From NCBI GenBank assembly GCA_913057435.1, contig CAJXNY010000022.1:1-64000 (forward strand): a stretch of DNA of 64,000 bases, given 5' to 3'. Positions 18,198 to 27,602 of the stretch are shown here, one piece after another; position 1 is the stretch's first letter, and each line of letters starts with the position of its first letter. Both the position numbers and the translations under genes were made by a program. The notes below the pieces were generated by a model. It searched no databases and was not told where the DNA came from. It worked only from the letters and a program-made list of their open reading frames with translations. This stretch comes from an uncultured Oceanospirillaceae bacterium. GTDB lineage: Bacteria; Pseudomonadota; Gammaproteobacteria; Pseudomonadales; Balneatricaceae.

Positions 18198-19166
18198 ATG
18201 ACTGACTGGCAACCCACTGCCCCGATTGAAAACCTGCGCCGCCGTGGTGAGATTCTGGCGCAGATCCGCCAGTTCTTTGCCCGGCGTGATGTGCTGGAAG
18301 TTGACGTCCCGCTGATGTCCCACTGTGCGGTGAGTGATCCGTTTATCGACAGCATCGAAGTGGCCTACCGGGCTTTCCCTGAAGCGGCGGCAGAAACGCT
18401 TTACCTGCAGACCTCGCCGGAGTACGCCCTGAAACGGTTGCTGTGTGCAGGCAGCGGGCCGGTCTATCAGCTGGGCAAAGCGTTTCGTAATGGCGAGAGT
18501 GGCCGACGGCATAATCCTGAATTCACCATGCTGGAGTGGTATCGGCCAGGCTTGGATGAGCAGCAGCTGATGGACGAAGTGGCTGAGCTGGTGATGCCGA
18601 TTCTTGCTGTGGATAAGGTTGAACGGCTGAGTTATCAACAGGTGTTCGAACGTTACCTGGGGCTGAATCCGCATACCACCAGCCTTGAGGCGTTGAAGAC
18701 GGAAACCCGCCGCCATGTCGAGCTGGCGATGGACGATGATGACCGTGACAGCTGGCTTAACCTGCTGATGTCCCATGTGATTGAGCCACAACTGGCCGAG
18801 CTGAGGGCGGTGTTCGTTTGCGATTATCCGGCCAGCCAAGCGGCGCTGGCACAGGTGCGTGAGGATGCCAGTGGTCGCCTGGTCGCGACCCGGTTTGAAC
18901 TGTTTGTAAATGGTATCGAGCTGGCTAATGGCTACTATGAGTTGACCGATGCGGTTGAGCAGGCCCGGCGGTTAGCGGCTGACCAGCGTCAGCGTGCTGA
19001 ACTGGGCTTGCCACAACGGCCGCTGGAGACTCGGCTGGTCGATGCGCTGGCAGCCGGGATGCCGGATTGTGCCGGGGTGGCATTGGGGGTGGACCGGCTG
19101 GTGATGCTGGCACTGGGGGCTGAGCATATTGATCAGGTAATCGCGCTGCCCTTTGAACGCGCCTGA
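18198..19166 (+). CDS. epmA: EF-P--(R)-beta-lysine ligase EpmA
   Basis: EpmA (GenX/PoxA/YjeA) is a truncated lysyl-tRNA synthetase paralogue that ligates beta-lysine to Lys34 of EF-P. The 322-residue protein consists of the class II catalytic core only, without the anticodon-binding domain: motif 2 around KAFRNGESGRRHNPEFTML and motif 3 GVALGVDRLVMLALG. It lies about 100 bases downstream of efp on the same strand. Length and neighbours support the assignment over a true LysS. Confidence 0.95.
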   Translation: MTDWQPTAPIENLRRRGEILAQIRQFFARRDVLEVDVPLMSHCAVSDPFIDSIEVAYRAFPEAAAETLYLQTSPEYALKRLLCAGSGPVYQLGKAFRNGESGRRHNPEFTMLEWYRPGLDEQQLMDEVAELVMPILAVDKVERLSYQQVFERYLGLNPHTTSLEALKTETRRHVELAMDDDDRDSWLNLLMSHVIEPQLAELRAVFVCDYPASQAALAQVREDASGRLVATRFELFVNGIELANGYYELTDAVEQARRLAADQRQRAELGLPQRPLETRLVDALAAGMPDCAGVALGVDRLVMLALGAEHIDQVIALPFERA

Positions 19167-19225
19167 AGCTGGGCTTTAAGAGCAGAGCTTCCCGGTGGGA
19201 CACCGGTCCCACCAAAGCAGGAACC

Positions 19226-20380
19226 TCAGGCGGGCAGGTGTTTCAGCATGGCGCTGCGAATTCGCCGGACGGCTTCTTCCAGGGTTTCGCGGGTGCAGCC
19301 GAAGTTGAGGCGCATAAAGCGATCATCGCCAAAATCGCGGCCAGGGGAGAGGCCCACGCCTGCTTCTTCAAAGAAGTGCGGCGGGTTCTCCAGTTTGGCG
19401 GCGGATACATCGATCCAGGCCAGATAGGTGGCGTCACCCGCCTGCAGGCTCAGGCCTGGAATCTGGTTGATCTGTTCGACCAGGTAGTCGCGGTTGCTAC
19501 GTAAATAGGCACGCTGGCGTTCGTTCCAGTCATCACCGTGCTGATAGGCAGCGATGGCGGCGGTGTAACCGAGCAAGTTTACATCGGGCACGATGCCTTT
19601 GCGGACCCGATTAAAGGCGCGGCGCAGTTCCGGGTTTGTAATCACCGCAAAGGAGCAGGCCAGCCCGGCAATATTCCAGGTTTTACTCGGAGCCATCAGA
19701 GTGATGGTGCGGGCAGCAATCGCCGGGTTCAGTGAGGCCAGCGGGATATGTTGCAGGCCGGGCTCCAGAATAAGGTCACAGTGGATTTCATCACTGCAGA
19801 CGATCAGCTCATGGCGCACCACAATGTCGGCCAGCTGCGCCAGTTCGTCGCGGCGGTAAACCGTACCACCTGGATTTTGCGGATTACAGAACAGCAGCAG
19901 TTTTGTGGTCGGGGTAATCGCCTGCTCGAGTGCGGTGAAATCCAGCCGCCAGCGGCTGTCTTCCTGCAGCATCGGCACGCTGATAACAGTGCGCTCTGAT
20001 AACTGGGGGGCGCTGACAAACGGCGGGTAGATCGGTTTCGGGCTGATCACGCTGTCACCTGGCTGGCCCACGGTACGGCAGGCCAGGTTTAATCCGCACA
20101 CCAGTCCTGGCAGCCAGACCAGTGCGCTGTCTTCCAGCTGCCACTGATAGCGCTGCTGCAGCCGTTCGATCACCAGACTATTCAGCTCTGCCGGGGTATT
20201 AGTATAGCCAAACACGCCGTGCTCGATCCGGGCCTGCAGGGCATCGATCACCACCTGGGGAGCTTTGAAATCGGTGTCGGCCACCCACATCGGGATGATG
20301 TTGCGCTCGCCATACTTTTCCCATTTATTACTGCTGGTGTCACGGCGGTCCACCGGGGTATCGAAGCTTTTCATCCGCAT
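19226..20380 (-). CDS. MalY/PatB family C-S lyase (cystathionine beta-lyase type aminotransferase)
   Basis: This 384-residue fold-type I PLP enzyme carries the cofactor lysine at K233 in MAPSKTWNIAGL, preceded by CNPQNPGGTVY and VCSDEIHCDLI, which is the MalY/PatB subgroup pattern. Such enzymes cleave carbon-sulfur bonds of cystathionine, cysteine or cysteine conjugates to pyruvate, ammonia and a thiol. The start fits a normal MRMKSFDTPVDRRDTSSNKW N-terminus. No sulfur-metabolism gene is adjacent, so the physiological substrate (cystathionine, S-alkylcysteines or sulfur scavenging) is open. Confidence 0.85.
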   Translation of the reverse strand: MRMKSFDTPVDRRDTSSNKWEKYGERNIIPMWVADTDFKAPQVVIDALQARIEHGVFGYTNTPAELNSLVIERLQQRYQWQLEDSALVWLPGLVCGLNLACRTVGQPGDSVISPKPIYPPFVSAPQLSERTVISVPMLQEDSRWRLDFTALEQAITPTTKLLLFCNPQNPGGTVYRRDELAQLADIVVRHELIVCSDEIHCDLILEPGLQHIPLASLNPAIAARTITLMAPSKTWNIAGLACSFAVITNPELRRAFNRVRKGIVPDVNLLGYTAAIAAYQHGDDWNERQRAYLRSNRDYLVEQINQIPGLSLQAGDATYLAWIDVSAAKLENPPHFFEEAGVGLSPGRDFGDDRFMRLNFGCTRETLEEAVRRIRSAMLKHLPA

Positions 20381-20629
20381 CAGGCTCCCTGAAAAATCAG
20401 TTTCCTTATTGTAGAGCGCCTGGGCCGGGCGGCGTCAACCATGCAGTGCAGCAGAGTTTTTCGCTATCCCTTACTTACACCGGCCGTTGCAGTGTAAAAT
20501 TCCTGTCAAATAAAGGGGTACGACACTGGCGATGGCAGCGCCAGCGCAATCGCACCACCTGTCCCTGAATAAGAAAACAGGGCCACGCCGCTGAGATTAA
20601 CGGTGCTGGCCTCGATGGAGCCGCTTGAG

Positions 20630-22171
20630 ATGAGTGATAGTAACCGCGTCATTATTTTTGATACCACCTTGCGTGATGGCGAACAGAGCCCGGGCGCATC
20701 CATGACCCGTGATGAGAAACTGCGGATCGCCAAGCAGCTGGAAAAAATGCGGGTCGATGTTATCGAAGCCGGTTTTGCGATTGCCAGCCCGGGTGATTTC
20801 GAGTCGGTCAAAGCCATTGCCGATACCATCAAAGACAGCACCATCTGTTCGCTGTCCCGTGCGCTGGATGCCGATATTGATCGTGCCGGTGAAGCGCTGG
20901 CTAATGCTAACTCGGGCCGTATCCACACCTTTATCGCCACCTCGCCCATCCATATGGAATACAAGCTGCAGATGTCACCGGAGAAGGTGGTGGAGCAGGC
21001 GGTGTATGCGGTTAAACGGGCGCGTAACCTGATTGATGATGTCGAGTTCTCGCTGGAAGATGCCAGCCGCTCACAGCTGGATTTTATGTGCGAAATCATC
21101 GAGAAAGTGATCGATGCCGGTGCCCGTACCATTAATATTCCTGACACCGTGGGCTATGCGGTGCCGGAAGAGTTTGGTGCCACCATTGCTCAGCTGATCC
21201 AGCGGATTCCCAATGCGGATAAGGCGATCTTCTCGGTACACTGTCATAACGATCTGGGTCTGGCGGTGGCTAACTCGCTGTCGGCGGTGAATGCCGGTGC
21301 CCGTCAGGTGGAATGTACTATCAATGGCCTGGGTGAGCGGGCAGGTAACGCTTCACTGGAAGAATTTGTGATGGCGCTGCGTACCCGGCATGACATTCTG
21401 GGGCTGGAAACGGCCGTGGATGCCACCCAGATTGTGCCAGCGTCCCGTCTGATCTCCAGTGTTACCGGTTTCCCGGTGCAGCCGAACAAGGCAATTGTGG
21501 GGGCCAATGCGTTTGCCCATGAGTCTGGCATCCATCAGGATGGCATGCTCAAGCACCCGGAAACGTACGAAATCATGACCGCCCAGAGTGTGGGCTGGAA
21601 TGCCAACAAAATGGTATTGGGCAAACACTCTGGCCGGGCGGCGTTCCGCAGCCGTATGGAAGAGCTGGGCACCAGCTTTACCACTGATGCTGAACTCAAT
21701 GCTGCTTTTGGTCGCTTTAAAGAACTGGCGGATAAGAAGCACGAGATCTTCGACGAAGATCTGGTGGCACTGGTCAGTGATGCCCGGGCAATCGCCTCCA
21801 GTGAACACTTTAAACTGGTTAGCCTGTCGGTTACCTCTCAGACCGGTGAAACACCGCTGGCACAGCTGACGGTTGATGTAGACGGGACTGAGCAGCAGGC
21901 TCAGGCGGAAGGCTCTGGTCCGGTGGATGCGACATTCAAAGCGATCGAATCCATTGCTGATTCCGGTTCCAGCCTGCAGTTGTACTCGGTGAATGCGATC
22001 ACCGAAGGCACCGACTCTCAGGGTGAAGTGACCGTGCGGCTGGAAAATTCCGGCCGGATCGTCAATGGTCTGGGCGCGGATACCGATATTATTATCGCCT
22101 CTGCCAAGGCCTATATTCATGCCCTGAATATGCTGGCTATCAATGTTGAGAAGGCGCACCCGCAAGTCTGA
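20630..22171 (+). CDS. leuA: 2-isopropylmalate synthase
   Basis: LeuA condenses acetyl-CoA with 2-oxoisovalerate in the first committed step of leucine synthesis. The 513-residue protein has the HMGL-like TIM barrel ([18 protein letters not shown], metal ligands in [26 protein letters not shown]) and the C-terminal LeuA dimer domain for leucine feedback. I chose the ATG at 20630 because GGAG lies nine bases upstream and the N-terminus then matches bacterial LeuA; in-frame ATG and GTG codons occur further upstream. The other leu genes are not adjacent. No leucine-rich leader peptide was found in the upstream 250 bases. Confidence 0.96.
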   Translation: MSDSNRVIIFDTTLRDGEQSPGASMTRDEKLRIAKQLEKMRVDVIEAGFAIASPGDFESVKAIADTIKDSTICSLSRALDADIDRAGEALANANSGRIHTFIATSPIHMEYKLQMSPEKVVEQAVYAVKRARNLIDDVEFSLEDASRSQLDFMCEIIEKVIDAGARTINIPDTVGYAVPEEFGATIAQLIQRIPNADKAIFSVHCHNDLGLAVANSLSAVNAGARQVECTINGLGERAGNASLEEFVMALRTRHDILGLETAVDATQIVPASRLISSVTGFPVQPNKAIVGANAFAHESGIHQDGMLKHPETYEIMTAQSVGWNANKMVLGKHSGRAAFRSRMEELGTSFTTDAELNAAFGRFKELADKKHEIFDEDLVALVSDARAIASSEHFKLVSLSVTSQTGETPLAQLTVDVDGTEQQAQAEGSGPVDATFKAIESIADSGSSLQLYSVNAITEGTDSQGEVTVRLENSGRIVNGLGADTDIIIASAKAYIHALNMLAINVEKAHPQV

Positions 22172-22313
22172 TTGCGGCACGGTATGCGGGCGTCCTGCCC
22201 GCCTGCCCAGTGTTGCGACCAGGCTGAGCAGCTCTGCTATACGGGCGCTCAGCGTTGCCGCCACATTGATGGTCAACTTTCCTCTGTTTCTATACCACGG
22301 ATAACGTCACACC

Positions 22314-23135
22314 ATGCCAGATCAGCAACAGCGCCATCAGTACCTCGACGCCCTGGGGATTACCAGCTGGTTGCCGGTACGGCCGTTGCCCGCCGCAGCC
22401 CCTTCGGCGGACTGGGTGTGGGATTTTCGTTATCCTGCGCCAGAGATTCCGTTCACGCCTGAGCCCTCGGTTAACCCCGGTCGGCCAGGGTCTGCTCGCC
22501 AGTCTGCGCCGCCGGTGCCGCCAACTATGGATGCGGCCAAAGCCCGCGCAGCGTTGAACGATACCCTGGCGCTGGTGGCAGAATCGGCCAGGCCTAAAGC
22601 TGAGCGTGCTAAAGCGCTGCCGCAGGTGAAGCTGGCACCGAAACCGCAAAAACCGGCAGCGGTTCCGCGCTTCAAGCTGGCATTACTGGCGGTGGGGGAC
22701 TGTCTGGTCGTTGACTCGTTGCCGACGGCTTCGCCGGAGGATTTTTCGGCACGGCATCAGCAGTTGCTGGGCAATATAGCGGGTTATTTAACCGCCCGGC
22801 CGGTTGAGTTACCGCGCGCGGCGGTGCTGAACTGGCCGATGCTGGCCAGCAGTTCACTGGATCAGAGCCGCCCTGAAGCGCTGGCAGCGGTGCAGTACAA
22901 GCTTAAACAGCTGGCGACCCGGCATCATGCCAGCCGTCTGCTGTTACTGGGTGAAGCGGCGGCGCAGATGGTGCTGGACACGGATGAGGCGCTGGATCAA
23001 TTACGTGGTGCGGTGCAGCTGCCGCAACAGCCGCAACTACAGGTGGTGGTCAGCCATAGTCTGAGCGAACTGCTGACCCTGCATGAACTGAAATCAACAC
23101 TGTGGCGGGATATACAGCCGTTACTGGAACACTGA
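22314..23135 (+). CDS. HolD-like DNA polymerase III psi subunit candidate
   Basis: The 273-residue protein is encoded directly before rimI, the position of holD in enterobacteria. Its N-terminus, QYLDALGITSWLPVRPLP, resembles the start of E. coli HolD (LQQLGITQW), the short peptide by which psi contacts the clamp-loader complex. A Pro/Ala/Lys-rich linker (about 45-115) follows, then a compact domain with LALLAVGDCLVVDSLP and LAVVSHSLSELLTLHELKS-like segments. It is about twice the length of enterobacterial HolD, like the psi described in Pseudomonas. The call rests on context and the N-terminal motif, so a different partner of RimI is possible. Confidence 0.6.
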   Translation: MPDQQQRHQYLDALGITSWLPVRPLPAAAPSADWVWDFRYPAPEIPFTPEPSVNPGRPGSARQSAPPVPPTMDAAKARAALNDTLALVAESARPKAERAKALPQVKLAPKPQKPAAVPRFKLALLAVGDCLVVDSLPTASPEDFSARHQQLLGNIAGYLTARPVELPRAAVLNWPMLASSSLDQSRPEALAAVQYKLKQLATRHHASRLLLLGEAAAQMVLDTDEALDQLRGAVQLPQQPQLQVVVSHSLSELLTLHELKSTLWRDIQPLLEH

Positions 23136-23139
23136 TCTA

Positions 23140-23598
23140 TTGGAATCTGTTGTGTCTGAAATCATTGAACCTTTAAGCCAGGCGGTATTGCCGGGCCTGC
23201 AACGTTTACAAAAACTGTGTTTTACCGAAACCTGGAGTGAGAAGGTCTGGCTGTCTCAGTTGTCCTCATCGCGTACCCGTATCTGGGGGCCGGGTGACCC
23301 GATGCTGGGGTACGCGCTGTTCAGTACAGTACTGGATGAAGCCGAGTTGCTGCAGATCGCTATTGATCCGGCAGCCCAGGGTCGCGGGTTAGGTGCTGAG
23401 TTGTTGTGCTGGGCGATGCAGGCCCTGGCGGCCGAAGGTATTGTCCGGCTGATGCTGGAGGTACGTGCGTCTAATGCTACCGCCATCCGGCTTTACCAGC
23501 GGCTGGGGTTTGAACTGGATGGAGTGAGAAAAAACTATTATGCCGCCGGTGATGGTCGTGAAGATGCGTTGTTGATGAGTGTGGTGATCTCACCGTAG
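23140..23598 (+). CDS. rimI: Ribosomal protein S18-alanine N-acetyltransferase
   Basis: RimI acetylates the N-terminal alanine of ribosomal protein S18. The 152-residue GNAT protein shows ETWSEKVW near residue 30, the acetyl-CoA loop AQGRGLGAELL and NATAIRLYQRLGFELDGVRKNYY, all typical of RimI. The start is uncertain: TTG at 23140 or GTG at 23152, both with weak upstream GGAA-like sites. It begins four bases after the HolD-like gene and is surely co-translated with it. Its last 61 bases overlap the 3' end of the opposite-strand response regulator. Confidence 0.9.
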   Translation: MESVVSEIIEPLSQAVLPGLQRLQKLCFTETWSEKVWLSQLSSSRTRIWGPGDPMLGYALFSTVLDEAELLQIAIDPAAQGRGLGAELLCWAMQALAAEGIVRLMLEVRASNATAIRLYQRLGFELDGVRKNYYAAGDGREDALLMSVVISP

Positions 23599-24497
23599 CC
23601 GGTTGCCTGGTCGCGACCGCTATGTTTGGCTTGATAGAGCGCTAGGTCAGCCTGTTCGATGAGTTCAGTGCTTTGGGAGGCTGACAGGCGGGTGGTGCTG
23701 ATACCTATACTGACGGTGACACAGGCGTTTATCTCTGAACTGCAGTGGGGTATCTCTGCAGTTCTGATGGCGGTCAGCATTTGCTGGGCGATGATGTGCG
23801 CCCCTTCGAGTGAGGTCTGCGGCAGGACGGCAATAAACTCTTCGCCACCGTAACGAGCCAGCTGGTCATGGGAGCGCTTAAGACATTTATTCAGCTGCGC
23901 TGAGACCTGACGAAGGCAGTGATCACCTTGCTGGTGACCGTAACTGTCGTTGTAGGTTTTAAAGTAATCGATGTCGATCATCAGTATCGCCAGTTCGCTG
24001 TTCTCCCGTCGGTGCCGACTCCACTCTTTTTTCAGACAATGATCCAGCCAGCGGCGATTATTCAGGCCGGTGAGTGAGTCCTGTGTACTTTGCTCACGCA
24101 GTTTTCTGTTGGCGGCATCGAGCGCCTGTTTCATCTGGTTGATCCGGCCCAGTGCACTGAGTTTAGCGTTGAGCAGTGGTTCGCCCAGTGGTTTGAGCAG
24201 GTAATCATCGGCTCCGGCATGAATGCCTTCGGCCAGGTAGTCATGGTGGTCCAGCTCGCTGAGCAGGAGGATGGGGAACCAGTTTTGAAATTGTGCCCGT
24301 ACCGTACGAATAAGGTCCAGCGCACAGATACCGGGCAGGCTGCTGTCGAGCACCAGCATATCAATCTGATGGCGGCTGAGGCTGGTCAGAGCGTGTTCTG
24401 CACTTCGCGCTTCAAGGGTATGGTGGCCTGACTGTTGAATATGGCTGACAGTCTGCTGGCGACTGGCGTGGTTGTTATCGACAATCAGAATATTCAT
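23538..24497 (-). CDS. Response regulator with GGDEF output (diguanylate cyclase)
   Basis: The 319-residue cytoplasmic protein has an N-terminal receiver domain with phosphoacceptor D51 (DMLVLDSSLPGI), a short coiled linker (about 125-155) and a GGDEF domain. The active site is intact as ARYGGEEFIAVL and an RSHD inhibitory I-site lies five residues upstream, so it should make c-di-GMP and be subject to product inhibition. The acidic pocket of the receiver reads VDNNHASR, where DD is usual, so VDN keeps one Asp only. No histidine kinase is adjacent. The 3' end overlaps rimI. Confidence 0.9.
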   Translation of the reverse strand: MNILIVDNNHASRQQTVSHIQQSGHHTLEARSAEHALTSLSRHQIDMLVLDSSLPGICALDLIRTVRAQFQNWFPILLLSELDHHDYLAEGIHAGADDYLLKPLGEPLLNAKLSALGRINQMKQALDAANRKLREQSTQDSLTGLNNRRWLDHCLKKEWSRHRRENSELAILMIDIDYFKTYNDSYGHQQGDHCLRQVSAQLNKCLKRSHDQLARYGGEEFIAVLPQTSLEGAHIIAQQMLTAIRTAEIPHCSSEINACVTVSIGISTTRLSASQSTELIEQADLALYQAKHSGRDQATGYGEITTLINNASSRPSPAA

Positions 24498-24653
24498 CCA
24501 CAGTACCTGTCAGTTATTGAAACCCTGTAACAGTCTGTCGACTGAGATCAATTTTTCGTGAGGATCTTTTCGAGTATATCGTTCCGATATCAGCTGCGGC
24601 GCTACAATACACAGCGGTGTTGTCCTCTTTATTTGTCAGGCGGGTGGTGTGCG

Positions 24654-25322
24654 ATGAGTTTTTCCGAAGGGCTGTTGAGTGGGCCTTTGCAGTGGCCATT
24701 ACATCTGCTTTACCTGCTGGCGCTGGCTGTTTCTGTGTGGCGGGCTCCCTGGAAGGTGCTGGTCAGTAATGCCCGCTTACAGCATCTGTTGATGGGGGCG
24801 ACGGTCGTATTGATGCTGATGTGGTCGATGCGCGCGGGGATCTCTCCAGGCTTGAGTATTCATTTTCTGGGTGTGACGGCGCTGACGCTGATGTTTGGCT
24901 GGGACCTTGCCGTTTTGTCGGCGTCACTGGCCTTGCTGGGGATGACGCTGCTGGGGAAAGAAAGCTGGGATGGGTTTGCCGCCAATGGCATCTGTTCCAT
25001 TGTGATTCCGGTACTGGTGAGTTACAGCATTCTGCAGTATGTGGAGCGCAAGTTGCCGAAGAACTTCTTTGTCTATCTGTTTCTGTGTGCCTTTATCGGT
25101 GCGGGAGTTGCCAGTGCCAGTGCCGGGATGTCCAGTGCGCTACTGTTATGGCTGACAGATGTGTATAGCTGGGCAAAGATCGAGCATGAGTATGTGAGTT
25201 ATCTGCCGTTGATCATGTTCCCGGAAGGGCTGTTGAATGGCATTTTGATGACCGGCATGATGGTGTTTCTGCCAGACTGGGTGCGAACTTTTGATGCCAA
25301 AGTGTATATCGATGAACAATAG
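24654..25322 (+). CDS. CbiM-like / energy-coupling-factor permease-type membrane protein
   Basis: The 222-residue protein has about six hydrophobic helices and no signal peptide. The segment GISPGLSIHFLGVTALTLMFGW and the C-terminal LPLIMFPEGLLNGILMTGMM resemble the CbiM/NikM family of metal-uptake S-components, which bind cobalt or nickel through an N-terminal Met-His. The N-terminus here (MSFSEGLLSG) lacks the canonical MHIPDG start, so classical metal binding is doubtful. No ATPase or T-component genes are next to it. I chose ATG at 24654 since the upstream in-frame extension is not protein-like. Confidence 0.55.
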   Translation: MSFSEGLLSGPLQWPLHLLYLLALAVSVWRAPWKVLVSNARLQHLLMGATVVLMLMWSMRAGISPGLSIHFLGVTALTLMFGWDLAVLSASLALLGMTLLGKESWDGFAANGICSIVIPVLVSYSILQYVERKLPKNFFVYLFLCAFIGAGVASASAGMSSALLLWLTDVYSWAKIEHEYVSYLPLIMFPEGLLNGILMTGMMVFLPDWVRTFDAKVYIDEQ

Positions 25323-25425
25323 ATAATGTAAAGCGCTGTATCACTTATGCTGGAAGTCCAGAAATTGATGCAGAGTCTTTGGAGGTGGTTTGAACTGTAA
25401 GGAGATCTTTCAGGGGAGGTCTAAA

Positions 25426-25513
25426 TGGCGGTGAGAGAGGGATTCGAACCCTCGATACCTTGCGATATACGCCCTTAGCAGGGGCGCGCCTTCAGCCACT
25501 CGGCCATCTCACC
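25426..25513 (-). tRNA. tRNA-Ser (GCT anticodon)
   Basis: The minus strand folds into an 88-base serine tRNA with the long variable arm of this class. The acceptor stem pairs GGTGAGA (5') with TCTCACC, the discriminator is G, and the 3' CCA is encoded. The anticodon loop CTGCTAA gives anticodon GCT, reading AGC/AGU. The T loop is GGTTCGAATCC. It stands alone with no neighbouring tRNA. Confidence 0.97.
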
Positions 25514-25783
25514 ACATTCAGGCCGCTAGAATATCTGATTGATTTGAAAAATAAAAGTGGCTCTGGACAGTTATTTTCCCGGTTGTTAAAAATAATTTCT
25601 GAATAAGAATTTTATTGGTTGCTGTCGCATCAGTTGTTCACTTCGAGTGCCCGTTTCAGGTGGGTGCGGAGGGTTTATGTCAGCATTATCAAGTGCTAAC
25701 GCCAGGTGGTCAGGCGGGCGACACTCAGTCTATCGTTGTTGTTTCGCTGAAAAAGGTAATCAGTTAGCCTGAGAGTCGGTTAT

Positions 25784-26326
25784 TTATTGCCGAACAGGCC
25801 GTTTGGCCAGCTTCCTCTGCAGAGTGCGGCGATGCATCCCCAGCGCTCTGGCGGTGGCGGAGACATTACCTTCGTATTCGCCCAGCACCTTCTGAATATG
25901 TTCCCACTCCAGCCGGTTGACTGACATCGGGCTGTCGGTTACAGACAGTTCGGCATCGGGGCTGCTCTGCTGCAGGGCAGCCAGCACCTGGTCAGCATCG
26001 GCGGGCTTGGGCAGATAATTGGTGGCACCGAGTTTAATTGCTTCAACCGCGGTGCTGATGCTGGCATAGCCGGTCAGTACCAGCATGTTCAGCTCTGGCA
26101 ACAGGGCTTTGAGTTCCGGGATCAGCGTCAGTCCAGAACGGCCTTCCATCTTTAAATCAATCGTGGCCAGTACAGGCTGGTGGCGACGGGCGACCTCCAG
26201 TGCTTCGTCGGCGCTGCTGGCGGTGGCGACATGGTAGCCACGCCGGGTCAGGGCGCGGGCCAGTACCCGGCTGAAGACAGGGTCGTCATCCACAATCAGC
26301 AGGGGAGTGTCGTGTTCAGTCGACAT
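25784..26326 (-). CDS. Redox response regulator, RegA/PrrA/ActR type
   Basis: The 180-residue regulator has a receiver domain (LLIVDDDPVFSRVLARAL, phosphoacceptor Asp in LATIDLKMEGRSG, conserved Lys in YLPKPADADQ) and a Fis-type helix-turn-helix, SATARALGMHRRTLQRKLAK, nearly identical to the RegA/PrrA signature. ATG at 26326 (MSTEHDTPLLIVDDD) was chosen over an upstream in-frame start because it gives the standard N-terminus. It overlaps the 3' end of the kinase gene by 11 bases, so the pair is translationally coupled. By family, it controls respiration and redox metabolism genes. Confidence 0.9.
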   Translation of the reverse strand: MSTEHDTPLLIVDDDPVFSRVLARALTRRGYHVATASSADEALEVARRHQPVLATIDLKMEGRSGLTLIPELKALLPELNMLVLTGYASISTAVEAIKLGATNYLPKPADADQVLAALQQSSPDAELSVTDSPMSVNRLEWEHIQKVLGEYEGNVSATARALGMHRRTLQRKLAKRPVRQ

Positions 26327-27602
26327 AGCGAAGGTCCTCTTCCTGTTCTTCTGCCGGTTCAGCACTGCGCCGCAGGTTGACTTCGGTCAGGGTGCCGCCG
26401 GTTTCATGGTTATACAGCCGCACATCGCCATTATACCGGGCCAGAGTGGTGCTGGTCAGAAACAGGCCGATGCCCAGTCCTTTGCCCTTGGTGGTGACGA
26501 AGGGTTTGCCCAGGTGCTGGGACTGCTCCAGCGACAGCCCCGGTCCCTGATCATAGATCCTTAGCACCACATTAGTGTCGGTCCAGTCCAGCTCAATGCG
26601 AATATCTTTGGGGTGGGCATCGGCAGCATTGTTCAGCAGGTTAAGCAGCGCCTGTTGCAGGGCGCTGGAGCTTTCCAGCTCCGGCATGGTTTCTTTGCCT
26701 TCAACTCGATAACTGAACGTCGCGTCGGGGCGCATGATCTGCCATTGCTCCAGCGCGCTGTCCATAATCTGGCTGGCGCTCAGGTGCTGGTGTGATTGCT
26801 GCTCGTCTCGCACGCTGCGGGCCATCTGTTGCAGTCGCTCGGCGCAGGTGTCTACCTGTTGTTGCAGAATCAGCAGATCTTCCTGTAATACGTTATCTGT
26901 TTTGTAATCGGCCTGCAGCTCGCTGAGCAGTACCCGCATGGTCGATAGCGGGGTGCCAAGTTCGTGAGCAGTACCGGCGGCCATGGTCGCCAGCGAGATC
27001 AGTTGCTGGTCCTGCAACAGCTTTTCGCGCTGGCTTTCCAGCCGCACCCGCTGATGTTCCAGCGAGTGGCGCATACGGCTGATAAACCAGCTGACGATAA
27101 TGGCGGTCAGAATAAAATTCAGCCACATGCCTGTCATATGCAGATCAATCAGGTTGCTTAGTCGATGGGCATGGCTGTCGGCGGTGGGCACCAGCGCGAT
27201 GTAGTGATTGAGCAGCGAGGTATAGGTAATCATCGCGATCAGTGCCGTGGCCAGGGTGTAACGCCAGGGCAGGGTGGATGCGGCAATGATCAGTGGCACC
27301 AGCAGCAGGAATATAAACGGGTTAGTGCCCCCGCCCGTCTGGAAAATAAGGCTGCCAAACAGCGCCAGATCCGCGATCAGGTGGCTGAAAAACTCAGGCT
27401 CGGTCACCGGCCAGTTGGCATGCAGTCGGGCAAAGGTGGCCAGGTTCAGTAACGCAAACGCGGCAAAGGTGATGCTCATCAGCACCGGATTAATTTCCGC
27501 CTGGAGTACATACAGGGTGAAGATCAGCATCGCGCATTGGCCAAACAGGGTCAGAAAGCGGATGTAGGTCAGTTGCAGCAGTTGTTCATTAAGGCCATTC
27601 AT
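26316..27602 (-). CDS. Redox-sensing histidine kinase, RegB/PrrB type
   Basis: The 428-residue kinase has about six transmembrane helices in residues 15-180. In the loop between helices it carries GGGTNPF, the GGxxNPF motif through which RegB-type kinases sense the ubiquinone pool. The H-box is MAAGTAHELGTPLSTMRV. A cysteine in LQQQVDTCAERLQQM sits where RegB has its redox-active cysteine. The ATPase domain has LLNNAADAH, YDQGPGLS and TTKGKGLGIGLFLT. The ATG at 27602 is preferred to an upstream in-frame TTG. It should report electron-transport-chain state to the downstream regulator. Confidence 0.9.
   Translation of the reverse strand: MNGLNEQLLQLTYIRFLTLFGQCAMLIFTLYVLQAEINPVLMSITFAAFALLNLATFARLHANWPVTEPEFFSHLIADLALFGSLIFQTGGGTNPFIFLLLVPLIIAASTLPWRYTLATALIAMITYTSLLNHYIALVPTADSHAHRLSNLIDLHMTGMWLNFILTAIIVSWFISRMRHSLEHQRVRLESQREKLLQDQQLISLATMAAGTAHELGTPLSTMRVLLSELQADYKTDNVLQEDLLILQQQVDTCAERLQQMARSVRDEQQSHQHLSASQIMDSALEQWQIMRPDATFSYRVEGKETMPELESSSALQQALLNLLNNAADAHPKDIRIELDWTDTNVVLRIYDQGPGLSLEQSQHLGKPFVTTKGKGLGIGLFLTSTTLARYNGDVRLYNHETGGTLTEVNLRRSAEPAEEQEEDLRYVD

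Noticed and set aside
18147-18839. A 230-residue minus-strand frame over epmA
   Set aside because: It is antisense to a full-length, motif-complete EpmA and has a composition typical of a shadow frame (His, Arg and Gln excess).
22186-22202. GC-rich hairpin after leuA as a terminator
   Set aside because: The stem is only six bases and no T run follows.
21353-22276. A 307-residue open frame on the minus strand over leuA
   Set aside because: It lies fully antisense to most of leuA, has no recognisable domain, and leuA matches its family over its whole length. It is a codon-bias shadow.
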